From: Viridothelium virens
Taxonomy: Eukaryota; Ascomycota; Dothideomycetes; Trypetheliales; Trypetheliaceae
Reading direction: 5' to 3'
Assembly (NCBI GenBank): GCA_010094025.1
Contig: ML991774.1
Coordinates: forward strand, 2,821 to 66,820
Length of the DNA stretch: 64,000 bases
Shown: one piece after another, positions 9,210-21,704 of the stretch
How positions within the stretch are numbered: the first letter of the stretch is position 1
Layout of the letters: each line of letters starts with the position of its first letter
Notes under the pieces: model-generated
What the model saw: the letters and a program-made list of their open reading frames with translations, nothing else
The model's database searches: none
What the model was told of the DNA's origin: nothing
Made by a program: the position numbers and the translations under genes

Positions 9210-10546
9210 CTAGGTACTAAGATTGCCAATGAAGACTACTAAAACAGCGCAGTAAGCTGCCGATGCCGCAAAAATCTCGTGGCGCTTTGCAACCGTCAAC
9301 AGACCCATTGCAGCAGAAAAGAGTAATGTGAAAACTATGAGTACTCCAATGGCCGTTAATACCGCGTGCTGCGATTTGCTAACGCTTGTCATCTTGTACA
9401 TAACCACAACGGGAACCACCAATAGGGCGAAAATTAGACTGGTCATGATCAGACTTACGAAGAGCTCGACTCGAGACCTCGAGTAGTAGTGAACGTCGGC
9501 ATCGGTAGTTTTTCTTTGTAGTTCTGGAGTCGAAAATATTTTCTGAGGTCACTGCATTAGCTTAAGCAATACGATAATGCGAAAGACATTGTCCTTACCC
9601 GTAGGAAGGAGGACCTTAGGCTCATGAGAAACTTTTCCACAATCTCATCAAACGCCGACCACTCCCTTCCGTTATAAAGGCTGATGATGTCCTCTTTGTG
9701 CTTGATGAATGCTCCTTCTTTCTCGACGAGTGGATTCGTGTTACAGAACCATATTCTCACACTTCTGTAGTCTCGCTTTGAGGGTTTCTGAAAAGATCCT
9801 ATATCCCTGGCTTGTTTGAGGACCTTACCTATTGAAATGTGAGCTGCTTCAAGTATGCTATGGGTTTTTTGATAGGCTATGAATGTACCATAGCTCACGA
9901 GCTTGGACTCTAGGTCGGACAAGATAGCTGATTTCTTTCTCTTCTCACTCTCGTTACGAGAGTCACGATCTTCGATCTCTCGCGACTGAAGCCGCCTTAC
10001 AAGGCGCTTCTCCCTCTGAATTTTTTCACAGTCTTTCAAGTCTCTCTCCAGCACTGCTATCTCATCTTGCAGGTTTAAAATTACACGAGAATACAGATAG
10101 CTGAAACCGCGGTAGAGAGAGAAATTGGGCTCGCTGGAGAGGAAGGCTGCGGTTGATGAGTATCCTCTAGGACAGTCTTCTACTGCATAATCTTTCAGTA
10201 CTGCGTGTCAAAAGGACAGGTGCTCTCGTTGACTTCCTTACATTTCAGTATTTCTGTCTCCGCAATCTCATCATGCTTTTTTTTTGTTGCCTCTCGGTCT
10301 TCAGGAGCCTCCTTGGAAAAAAATTTTGATAGCAGCGATCCCAGGCGATCTGTTATATTGAGATAATAAGTTCAGCATGAGACATCTAGAACATTTCTTG
10401 TCACGTAACCCACTCCTCTTTAGAACCCCTCTACCAGCTTCTACATCGTCACCTCGCTCTCGATAATTTCCCTGCGATAAGGTGCTCGGTGAAGACGGAT
10501 TCGAGTCACCCACTTTCTCATTTTCCAGGTCGCAATAGCCTGACAT
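9210..10546 (-). CDS. DUF6594-type membrane protein
   Basis: Exons 10546-10405, 10349-10242, 10200-9599 and 9542-9210 give 394 residues in consistent phase. After a polar N-terminus the protein has the family's opening, here GYSSTAAFLSSEPNFSLYRGF then SYLYSRVILNLQDEIAVLE. A long charged coiled-coil region follows, with RLQSREIEDRDSRNESEKRKK. The C-terminus is three closely spaced hydrophobic segments (SLIMTSLIFALLVVPVVVMY; AVLTAIGVLIVFTLLFSAAM; SAAYCAVLVVFIGNL). This layout matches uncharacterised fungal DUF6594 proteins, which are common in accessory regions; function is unknown. Intron 2 is only 41 nt (10201-10241), so that boundary is the least certain. Confidence 0.75.
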
Positions 10547-12856
10547 GGCTTACAGTGTCATGGCTCGAGGTTAGGTTTGTCGGAAATGTGATACTACTGG
10601 CTCTATATATAGTACTAGCAAGATTACTTTTCCAGCGACCCTGACCTCAAGCCATGACTTACCGCAATATTTTTTCAAGGCAGAACAGGGCTGGCTTGAC
10701 AATCCTAGGAATATAAGTCTGATTTCAAATCTCCGGGCATCTCGCCCGCGCCAGGCTGCATATTGCAAAACTCCGCAATTGGAGTGACTTTATGCATGCT
10801 GTGAGCGATCGGAGAAGGGTTACGCCTTGCAGCCTTGATAAGGCACATCGATCGACGACTTTCACAAGCCAGGGTTTGACCGAGTCTGTTAAGGCAAACT
10901 CGCTGATAACGCCCTGCTTGAAGATAAGACTCTATAACCGGCGGTGAAAGCTAGGCGTCGCTTTAGAAGGTGTGATCATGTACGTCAGTGGATTTATATG
11001 GGATACCGACTTACGTAGACGGTTACACAATAGTGTACCGTATTTTGTGCACAGTTCTCAGGTGAGAGGGGTGCTGGATTGGATAAACATGCCCCCAATC
11101 TGGACATTACAATAATTCCCCAACCGACTCCTTCCCTACAACCATTTCCATACTCCCTATCTTCTTTCCCGCGTTGGGTTTCAATCACTCTCTGATGAGC
11201 GTTGATTGTTTTCAATCAGAACGCATTTGCTGCACGTGGCCGAGCTAGGTATTTTGGTAAAAGTTGACCAATCCTGGGCACAAGAGGGGTAGGAAATTGG
11301 GCATAAAATAAAGGAGAAGAAGGGGAGAGATGGATGTGAAGAAGGAAAAAGGGGTGCGTACGGTGCTGGCCACCTGATTCTGCGATTAGAGTAAGGCAAG
11401 GCAGTTACGAAAACCATACCTTACCTAGTGGGGTCAGATCGTCTCTATCTATCCCTGAACCGCGTAGAGTAAGGTTCAGCCCTAGAGCTTCGCAGACTTA
11501 GGGAATCGACTACATAAGGGCTTTTGAATAGCACATTAAGTAGTTAGAGAAAATTTAGTTATGGAGTACTCTACGCGTGTATCTCGATACGAAAACACTA
11601 TCCCTAGTGCAAGTCCTCAGCACTCTCACGACATTACTATAATCATTTAGGACTATTCAAATTTCCCTCTGGAAACCATTCTCTCCTTTCTTCTTTATAG
11701 AGAGTCTGAGACTCTTTTGCTTCCTTGAGCTGGTATTCAAATTTCCCTGACGCAGCCCGCACGCTCGCAATAAAGAAGTTTTGGTACTTTATTAAATTCC
11801 CCTCTCCAACAGTCATGGAAACTTCGTCATCCACCACGTATGTGGAGGTTTTCTGACCAACGGATTAGCTGGATTGCTGTGGAATATTACCCTGCGCTAC
11901 CATTATGGTGACGCACTGGTTCTGTATCTATTTTCTGTTTGACAGCCGATTTTTCCTGCGGTGATCCAGGTCGCTCCAGCTTTTCATACACGTCAGTCAG
12001 ACCATACTCAACAATGCATCCATAAGTGAGGGTCGGTAGACTAACATCTGTTCCCTCAAAATCCGGAGACATCCTTCAGTGCCTCGAATGGTAACTATTT
12101 CGGTCTGAAAAGTGCCAAGGTTTCGAATACCTTTCGAATTGCTAGTATAGTGCTCGGCTATGAGGAGATAAGGATGTGCGGACTCCACCTGGGCCTTTGA
12201 TGTCCTTATATATATGCAACACAAAGTCTAGACTCTAGAATGACGCGGTTAGAGAAGCTGCCTTGCGCCTGCCGTAAGCAAAGGCTTTAAGAAGCTTTGT
12301 CTTTTCTCGTAATTTCCCAGACACTGCCTGAGCTCTGTACAAGACCATTTCCCGCGCTGGGTAGCTCCAGACCATGTGCCCGACACAGCTCTAGAAAAAG
12401 CATATACTGTTATCGCCGAAACACCCACACAATAGCCTTTCTCAGGCATCCGGGCTTTTGCCCAGCAAATAGCAGAAAGAACGCAACGTCACAGCTGGAT
12501 GCCAGGACGAGCACAGATCAAGAGCTGATGAGTATGATTGAGCGCCATTTGAGGCTATGGGCCGTAGCAGAGAGCGAGAACCAAGCTTGATACTCCAGCC
12601 TCTCCCCAACAGGACCTGAAGATAAGACGTGCAAGGCATTCGACCAGCTGACCACCCTCAAGACATGTAAAGCACATTGCCTTGATGTTTGAGATCATTC
12701 AGTTGGCTTCTAATCTTGGTCTGGGCCTCGGTTCATTTCCACAACTCAGCTTCCGCTTCCTATCCATAATAATCATGTCGCCCTTATGTAGGATGCCCTG
12801 CTGCTTCATCACGCACAGACCGTCGCAACTTGCACACTGACACGGCATTCTACATC
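10547..12856. other. 2.3-kb stretch without a supportable gene
   Basis: Coding-like scraps occur: on the minus strand around 11890-12230 (for example TYGCIVEYGLTDVYEKLERP) and on the plus strand around 12500-12590 (TDQELMSMIERHLRLWAVAE). They could not be joined into a convincing gene and no family is recognised. The segment may hold a decayed gene. Confidence 0.35.
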
Positions 12857-14353
12857 ATGTCATCAACGAGTGCGCCTCACTTAGGCGATGATACCGGGCC
12901 TATCGTTGTCTCGTCCTCTAGTGAATGGCCGACATCTATCAGTGAACTCGTCAAAGGGGTGCCAATGACTGAAAGCGAGCGTACGTCCAACTTCGCTGCA
13001 TCTGAGATGCGAATGTGGTGGCGAGAGGGTACTGGTAATACCGCATACCGTAAAGTTGCAGTCCTACTAGTGAAGTGGGCTGAGGATTTAGACCAACTGA
13101 ACTGCAGCGACGAAGTATTTTACATGACACCTACAATTGGCGAGCCTATCCCAAGCTAATGCGGCAACTGTCTAGGTTCGAAGCTTAGATGAACTCTTCC
13201 GGAAGTCCTTTCGGTATCACACCAAGATTGTCCAGCTGCACAATGAGTACAATGTCAATCTGCAGCTTCATTCGGCTTTCGTGGAATTTCTTAAAGAGCA
13301 CGATGGACCAAACAATCTGATTATTGTTTATTATACGGGGCATGGATCGCAGAATGTTCGAACTGGACAACTAGTCCTTCTTCCGTTAGTTTAACGATGG
13401 ATCGTCCAGTTTAGAAGCTAACAAAAGTTCGACAAAGGACTAATCGTGTCGTGGACGCCAGACGCTCAAAACAGAGTCCCAACGCTGCACTTGCTGCTTG
13501 GGAAGAAGTCGAAATACATCTTATGCATAACGCAAAGTGCGATGCATTATCTATACTGGATTGTTGTTTTGCAGGGGACGTGCATAAGAGCGTATTTCAA
13601 GAGGATGATAGGACTTACCAGCTTCTGAGCGCTGCTGGAAAGGGGAAGATGACCAGGGCTCCAGGACCGGAATCTTTCACGAGGGCACTCATCAAGTCGT
13701 TATCACAGCTCCAGCAAGAGCACGGAGAGAAGCCCTTCACAACGCTGCAACTACAAGCGCGCATCCAAAGCCAACCAGAAAGGCAAAACAACCCTCCTTT
13801 TCTATGGCATCGTCTCCATCGTTATGAAAATCTAATTTTTCTAGCTCCACTTACGGAACAGTCGGCACAGACTCTATCAAATGTTGGTAAGCCGAGCCGC
13901 GCATTTCTCACACTGCGAGTAGCGCTAGAAGAAGAGACTCTGGACAAAGATCAGGTCGTAACGCTTGGGTCTAAGTTAACAAAAGCGGCGAAGTCGTCTG
14001 GGGCTCATGTGCGCCGAGTCGACTTGGTAAACTTCTCGGTCTCCTCTCGGAAACGAAGTCTTTTGCAGGTGGTTCGCAATATCGCGCTTCCATTCGTTCG
14101 ATTTAAGCGCGGCCTCAAGCGTGATCTCAATCTATTCCAAAGTGATTCGTATACTGTGCAACTGCCCACAACTCGAACTTCACACTCCGTTAGTCCTCCA
14201 GACAAGGTTTCCTCTCCGCACAGGATTTCGGAGGGCAGTGCCGAGCAAGCCCATTCTGGTCATGCACCTCAACTATCGCCGCGTGAATTGGGAAAAAGAA
14301 ACAGGTCACCAATACCTAGACAGGCTAACAAGAGGCGGCGACATTCCACATGA
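12857..14353 (+). CDS. Caspase-like (peptidase C14 / metacaspase-type) protein
   Basis: Exons 12857-13114, 13176-13384 and 13462-14353 give 452 residues with matching phases. The last acceptor was chosen because only it keeps frame between the two catalytic blocks. The His block is LIIVYYTGHGS with His142. The Cys block is LSILDCCFAGD with Cys191 as the likely nucleophile, the DCCxAG form usual in fungal caspase-like proteins. Downstream, ESFTRALIKSLSQLQ and a region around LRVALEEETLDKDQVVTLG resemble the tail of this family. The extreme C-terminus is basic (GKRNRSPIPRQANKRRRHST), a possible nuclear signal. No NACHT/NB-ARC domain or repeat domain is attached. Such proteins are linked to stress and regulated cell death in fungi; substrate is unknown. 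Both catalytic residues are present, so it looks whole. Confidence 0.8.
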
Positions 14354-16180
14354 AAGAGGTTCTTACTAGTTGAAAACGCTCTGAATACCGTGTAAAATTA
14401 ATGTCCTACTCTTTTCTCTGTGTTTTCTGTATTTGAGAAAGCTTTCCAATTCTATGAAGCCTTTAACCTTTGCATATTCGCCATATATCATGTACAACTT
14501 AGAATTGAAGTCAAGAGAAAAAGGGGACGGGTAAATGCCTAACCTATGAAGTAACAACACTCGGAGTAGATGATAGAGGGAACAGTCCTGCTGATATATG
14601 GGCAGTGGATTAGAGCCACGGGGCCCAGCTACATGCCGCAAAGCCGCAGCAACTTTGTATGCCATCTATTCATTCACGAATCAATAGACTAAGATCAATG
14701 GGCCCATACAGATTTGATAGAGATGTCGCTGACTGCTGGAACGCCTTGCCGGAGCAGCATGACAAAATGGTTCCACTTTTGAGTGACAGACACGTAGGAC
14801 CTGAAAACTGTCTCTGTCATGTGGTGGAGCCGCCTGTCTAAGTTACGTTCAGTCTAGCTCCCAGAAAAGTTCACGCCACTCGGCGAGGCTCATGCGTAAA
14901 GTGAAATGGACGGCGAATGATTGGGCCAGAGTCGAGCGGCTTCAACATGCCTTCCATATCTGAGCGTGTTGACATAGCCTCAGCCTTGAAGTTCCTTCCC
15001 CAGAACTCACTTGGAAGCCTCGAAGCTGGCGATCATTCGGAAGCAAATACTGACTCGATTGAAATCCAAGATTTGGGAACCAGAAATCTACAACACAATC
15101 AGTGATAAGTGGACCGATTTCATTTTACGAAACTGAGAAAGCAGGTTATAATCAGAATTCTTCGACCAGGTCAATCCATGCGACGAGTGGGAGTTTATCC
15201 GCAAGCCAAAAGTTGCATAATTTCGGCTTGTAAGGGCTTGAAGCTGCGTTTGAAACAGCGGTGTTCATTCCATGAAAGCTATACTGCATTTGAAAGGTTT
15301 CAGAGATCTTAGATACGATGATTCGTATCGAAGTTAGAAGAGAAATATAAGCTTGAGCCCAATTCAAGGATTCTCTGAGGCGTGCCGAAAAGACCAATGA
15401 TAATCAAAGTGTTAAAAATTCTCAGCTATCCTCGGTCGTCACTTGGAAGCTTTAATGGCCCGGGCTGCCTGGTGTAGGGTGGTTGTCTTGCCTGACTGCC
15501 TTTGACTCGCTCTCGGGCCGATGATACTTTGGCTTGCATTTCACGGAGTCGTTGGAGTCAGCATATCCGTCCCCTGGACTCACGATGGGGATGACATGTT
15601 TAATATTGGATAGATTGCTGGATTTTGGACATGCTACTAGCTTTCGGCTTCAGGACGGTGCCTAGCCTGTTTCACTAATTTCACATGCAGCGCGGGCCTG
15701 GATAAGGGTCGAATCGGGATATCCATGCACCTGCACGTGTGCTTGTAGCGGCAAGAAAAGATCGATTGCAACATTTGAGTGCCGAAATTACAGATTCGAG
15801 GGAAGCTTGACAAAGCTCGGCTGGAAACTCCTGGGGACAGATGCAATGTTCAGAGAACGTCGTCAAGGCTAGCAATACAACAGGGATATTCGTGCCTGCG
15901 ACCAAGTACTCATCCGCAAGGCAGAAGTATTGGTGCTTGTGCAGGCCGAACTGGCCTCAGCTGGCTCAGCCCATCTTACCAATGAGGATCATATGGCGTT
16001 GAGGCAATGGTAATATTCTACAAGTCTCACTGTTTGATGGCTTGGTGAAGTGTTCGCGCCAAGCCAACGGGATCTCGGCTCGGATAAACTTTGCTCCCTA
16101 AGCCCACTTCCATCCTTCGCCGCGATTCTCATTGCCATTTACCACCCGTGACAACAATCAGTCAAGCGCTCTCTATCAAC
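14354..16180. other. 1.8-kb stretch without a supportable gene
   Basis: Only short frames are open. A 99-codon minus-strand frame at 14366-14665 and scraps at 14850-15350 (for example WTANDWARVERLQHAF, then a stop) show no recognisable family and no consistent splicing. The last few hundred bases are the upstream region of RPS14. Confidence 0.4.
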
Positions 16181-16862
<682 letters not shown>

Positions 16863-19022
16863 TCTGGGGTGGTCCGAGGGTTGGCGTTTGCAATCTAAGG
16901 GAGAGCATGCCGGGTATGATCATGAGTACAACGGCCTGGGACTATTCCCAATCGTTGACGGTCCATGCACGAGCTTCCATGAAGCTACTTCACTATCTAC
17001 ATTGGCCGAGCAGCTGGTACAAGTGAAACAAAGAACAAATCTGCAACTACTTTTTCCAGGCGCTCTCCACTTTTGGGACATAATCTTTGCGAAACCGATC
17101 TTAGTCGTCGAGAACGCGACATCAGTAGTTCGTAATCACCATTTGCTATCTGTGGTCTCAGTCTCAGAAGAATAAATACCCGTGGTCTGTGTTTGAGGCT
17201 TGACATTTGAGCGGCGGTCATTGTCTGCAAGAAGTGCTTTTTCTGCTCGAATAGCTTTGACTTCAAAAGGTTGAGCTCTCATCCGTCCAAAGCCAACACT
17301 TGCATGGTTCACGACCTAGCTCTACAAGTCCGGTCTATCCAGCTCGACTGATCCTTCTCGTTGGTCTCAATGAAGCTGCTATTTGATAGCAAGCTTTCAT
17401 TTGTGAGTGAATTTCTGGGTCTCCCATGGCCTTTGGGAGGCATGTGAGCTCTTTTAGGCTAAGGCCATTTCCTGGTTCACTGGGTTCATGAGTACCGCTT
17501 AATCCTCTCCAAGAGTCCACTGATCTCACGGAGTGTACCTCAAGTTGGGAACCTCTCCCTCAATGTCCAAGTTCCCGGCATAAGCGTTGCTTTTGGTGCC
17601 GAGGTCCTCCTGACGATTGCCTTGACCCAGGGTATAAAATTCCGAAGGAGCGACCTGACAGTAGCGGCTATTTTTGGTCAAGAAACACAACGCAGTGAGT
17701 GACATCGTGGACTCTCGACACAATGGCATGAACGCGCGCATAAAACTTTAAGGCGGTGAAGATTCCGTCCAGATATTGCTTAGCTCTCTCGCCTTTGAGC
17801 TTAAACATTCGCTTCGTATGATAGTCCAACATTCTAATTGCCTTTTGCAACGTCAGCTCCAAGTGGTCTTCACTATCCCCTCAGTCTTATAGAGCCAGAT
17901 ATCCAAAAAGGTCCTCCACGAAATGAATACTTGACTCGACTTAGTACCGTCATAATCTAGTACAGCTTGGGTCCAATAAGTCGCGTCATTGACTAGGTAA
18001 TTTGAGGGACCTAAATCATGGTAAGTAAGAGCAGTAAGAGCAGTAAGGAGAGCAGCAACATCACGCAGTTGTATAAGCTTGTCAATGCAAGTCGAGATCC
18101 TGCCTCAAAAGCTTGTGTCATAGAAAGACCAGTCTCCGATCTTTGATATAGTGCCATCAAGCAGAGGGGCGAGTTCAGTTATAGAAATATTCGTTCTAGC
18201 TTCTCGCGTAACGATGTCCGCAGAATCGATCACAGTTGTCATCCTTCCATAGAACCGCAGTTCAGAGTGAAGTGCAGTCATTGAGACAAGTACATACGGC
18301 GTCCCTGGTGCAAAGATTACGTATACACGAAGAACCCTTCATACACCCCGTAGTAGCCGAGAAATGAAATTGACAGAGGGAGTGGCTGCGGATGGGGAGG
18401 TGTAATATGTTACAATAGCGCAAGTAGTAAGAGAGAGAGTACTGCGATATTATGTTGATATGGTGATTACATTATCGCGAACGATGACGGTCTGATGTTC
18501 TGAACCGGTGTGTGCGGAGCATTGAAATGGGAAATACTAAGGAAGCTTCACTACGGGGAAAACCACTGCTCATGCTTAAGATAGAATAAAGATAGATATC
18601 TTAAGCTAAGCTACCAGCCTTTTTAGCCACACACTCAAGGTTCTCTTGCAACCTTCCTGGATATTTCAATTGCTCGGAAAGATCAAGCTGGCCATCTAGG
18701 TTGGTGTGTGCTCATCCTCGGGCAGATAGCTCCGTACCGCTTCGCTCAGCCACGATGAGATTGTTCAGGCTTCAAACCAATCTGGGCCTTTACAGACTAG
18801 CGGAGCGTTTTTTCCAGCAACATAGCTCGTCCTACGGGATGATCACTCCGCATCCACCGTGACTGACGAGTTCAATCGGGAAGGAAGTTCTTTAGTCTGA
18901 TCTTTGTGCTAGAGCCGGAGCCTCACCTTTCGACACTCTAGGAGCACGGGTCTCTTAGCTGAGCACAGGCTGCTATAGTACGGGTAGTGAATGTTCTCGT
19001 TCGTTCGATGTCTGCAGCTTCT
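16863..19022. other. Intergenic region between RPS14 and SNF4
   Basis: The first 450 bases are the RPS14 3' flank. A decayed minus-strand coding region is listed separately for about 17520-18300. A small perfect inverted repeat, gcttaagata/tatcttaagc, brackets 18572-18609. The rest shows no gene. Confidence 0.4.
17520..18300 (-). pseudogene. Degenerate coding region, family not recognised
   Basis: Reading the minus strand from about 18300, a protein-like frame runs through SMTALHSELRFYGRMTTVID and ITELAPLLDGTISKIGDWSF, meets a TGA and continues in the same frame through TYHDLGPSNYLVNDATYW and VFISWRTFLDIWLYKTEG. It then shifts frame to DHLELTLQKAIRMLDYHTKR and again near 17690 to NSRYCQVAPSEFYTLGQG. 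Coding character persists over about 750 bases despite at least one stop and two shifts, which suggests a decayed host gene rather than chance. I cannot name the family. Confidence 0.35.
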
Positions 19023-20699
19023 TCAATCTGCTGGCTGCTCTGAGTCCTCGCCCTCCAACAAGATATATTCTAGAATGTCACTCAAGGTTAGTAGTCCTTT
19101 CAGTCTGCTGTACTCATCAATGACGACGAGTCTGTGCACACGTGATTTCCGGATCGTATCGAAGATGGTATCGAGACGATCGTTCACAGTGCACGTGTAG
19201 ATGCCGGGGAAGTCCTAATAACTGTTCAGCCGTGGCCGCATTCATAAACCTGCTGAGAAGTAGCTACTCACGTCTGATCGTTTTAGAAGCGCCTCGCCCA
19301 CATTCAGATTCAGGTCATCATATACGCCACCCTTAATAAGGGTAATGACATCTACGGCCTCGAATACGTTGATCACCACGCCTTTAGGACTGTTAGACAT
19401 TACCACAATCAAGAAATGTGCACTTACCATCACTGTCGAGAATGGGAATGCTTGATATGCTGTATTTGACGAGCATATGTATCACATCGATGACTGGCGA
19501 TTCCATTTTAGCAGTTTGCAGATTGGTGTACGTGCCAAGGTCCAGGTCCCGCAGCGACTTCCGTAGCATTTCCGTCTCTTTCACATTGACAGCGATGAAC
19601 TTCAGGATCCTGTATTGGGTCACGACGCTAACGACCATAGATCTGTTTGTCTCATCGTCCTCGTCGAGCAAGGGGATCCTTCGCGCTCTGGATTCCAGCA
19701 TCTTTCGGCATGCTTCGTAGAGGGGGCGTAGTGGATGTATCGATACTGTTTCGAGCGGCTGGACACCAATTGCTCTTTCGATTTCTACGAACGATTGTCA
19801 GCTCTGGCAACTTTGGAACAGGAGTAAGAGCAACAGACCCCTGAGGCTGCTAAGGCGGAACTGATCCACCGCTGCCAGAGCATCTGGGTTCTGCCAATAA
19901 TACTGAATAACATTCATGTAGTCCGATGTTGTGAGCAGACCGGCAAAGGTTGATGTCTTCGAGTCCCATAATGGGGCCGAGACGATTCCTAGGAGGGGTC
20001 AATGAAATACATCTTCCCGACGTAAGCCAGGTCCCCACCATTATGTATAAGTATATTAAGACTCTTCTTCACAAGCAATGCCGTGTCAAAAACTATCAAA
20101 CGGAAACTCAAGGGTAGGACGTCGTAGCTAGTGCGGACTTTCAAGAATCTTCGGATCGCATGCTGTGAAGCCACAGAAGTGGCGGCGAGGTCAGCCTCTC
20201 CAATAAACACACGGATTAGAAGTGGAAAGCAGAGGAAGGGACCGGAAGGCCGCCCGCAGCATCTGCACGCCCTGATGGCAGGACAGCAGAGGTACGAAGC
20301 TTCAGCATCTGTAGAACCCCCACGCCGGGCAAAGCAGACGGTGTACGGAGCTCCAACGTCAACTGCCCTACCCCAGTCACGATGGTTGCAATAGCGATGG
20401 GATTGGCCAAAATAGAAGAAGAAAATGCAGACACTAAACACAACACTAGGCGTACTCACCAGACCCTCGAGCTGCTCCCGATCAAGTGCAGTCATCATTG
20501 GTTTGTGTACAGCTGGCGTGCTTGGACGAGAATGGCCGCGGGGTCTCAGGTACGAGGACGGCGCCACGAATGCAACGGCCTCGTGACCCAGATCAATCCC
20601 ACCTTCATTTGCTACGACGTCGACAGGGTGCAGTGGTCTGGCAGCAGCAGCAGTAGAAGTGTCGATCTTCCCGCCATTAGCGGTCTCGCCTTCGGACAT
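19023..20699 (-). CDS. snf4: AMPK/SNF1 complex gamma subunit (CBS-domain protein SNF4)
   Basis: Exons 20699-20460, 20162-20039, 19988-19839, 19784-19428, 19381-19272 and 19214-19023 give 390 residues in consistent phase. Diagnostic stretches are [79 protein letters not shown] and [20 protein letters not shown]. They cover four CBS motifs and match fungal SNF4. It senses adenine nucleotides and activates the Snf1 kinase for growth on poor carbon sources, acting in cytosol and nucleus. The N-terminal about 70 residues before the CBS repeats are low-complexity. Intron 1 is long for this window (297 nt). Confidence 0.93.
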
Positions 20700-21704
20700 T
20701 TTCGAGATCTAGCAATAGTGCCGGCATGGAGAAGGCTTGGGCTCTGTTGTATGAAGGTTAGGGAGTCCCCAGTAAGGGCGCTGAGTGTGGTAAATGTGAC
20801 GCGTGTGGGGCAAATCACGGAGCCAGGAAGTTGGAAAAAATTCTGGAGAGTTTCTTGTGGGGAGCGAATCAGTGACGCCAAAGATCAGCAAACTGACATG
20901 GGCCCCAATTTACGCGTTTCAAACTTCAGGTAGGTACCCAACCCTTCACCACTTGAAGAAGCTTGGTGTGGAGGGGAATCAGCGAAAGCTCGGTATACGA
21001 TACAAAGTCACATTAAGGATCCGGATGTTTTGCATTCAACTCGTTGGGGATATCTCGTCTTACATCGATCCAGATCCACACTGCTAATCGAAGCGAGTGT
21101 CGCTGTCAAGCGATTGATAAATGGCCATAATCCCCTGAAAGCTCTGTTGCACTTTTTCATAGACAGCTGCTTCGCCAATTCCTGTAAGCATGTACAGGCA
21201 TCTGGACGTTCTGTATGCAAAGCTAAGCACACTGAACATGTCCGCGACTAAAAGTATAGATAACCTTGTATCAAAATGGTGTCATGCCTGCTTCGCGAAC
21301 ACCATGCGAGCTTGAGAAGGGCCCCTTCAAATTACGAATCATTTCAATAGTCGGATAGCTCAACTGTATACATTCGTCGAATCGCGTGCTCTCTCCCCTT
21401 GATGTCCCACTATCAGGACGTCTCTAGCTGTCGAGTCTCTGCCAAACCCTTCTTTATGCAATTCTTGCAATAATCGCATGTTCAGCCGAAGTGAACGAGC
21501 ATCAGAAGCAGAAAAGAGGAAGTCGCGTAATTCTGCAATGGTTCCCAATCGAACGCCGCGCGCCAGATCTTTGCAGAAAATGACACATCCTTTTGCAACA
21601 TGCCGTCGACAAAGAAAGCGTAGCAGACTGCAGCGTAGGAGACATCTAGTAAAATCGTCCGAAATTGAAGGAATCATGGCTTGCTCGTCACAACCACAGT
21701 GCAT
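20700..21704. other. Intergenic gap between SNF4 and PTC1-like genes
   Basis: About 1 kb holds the upstream region of the minus-strand SNF4 gene and the 3' flank of the minus-strand phosphatase gene. The frames present have no recognisable content. Confidence 0.45.

Noticed and set aside
14366-14665. 99-codon minus-strand frame after the caspase-like gene
   Set aside because: No domain, no plausible promoter or intron context; it overlaps the expected 3' flank of the caspase-like gene.
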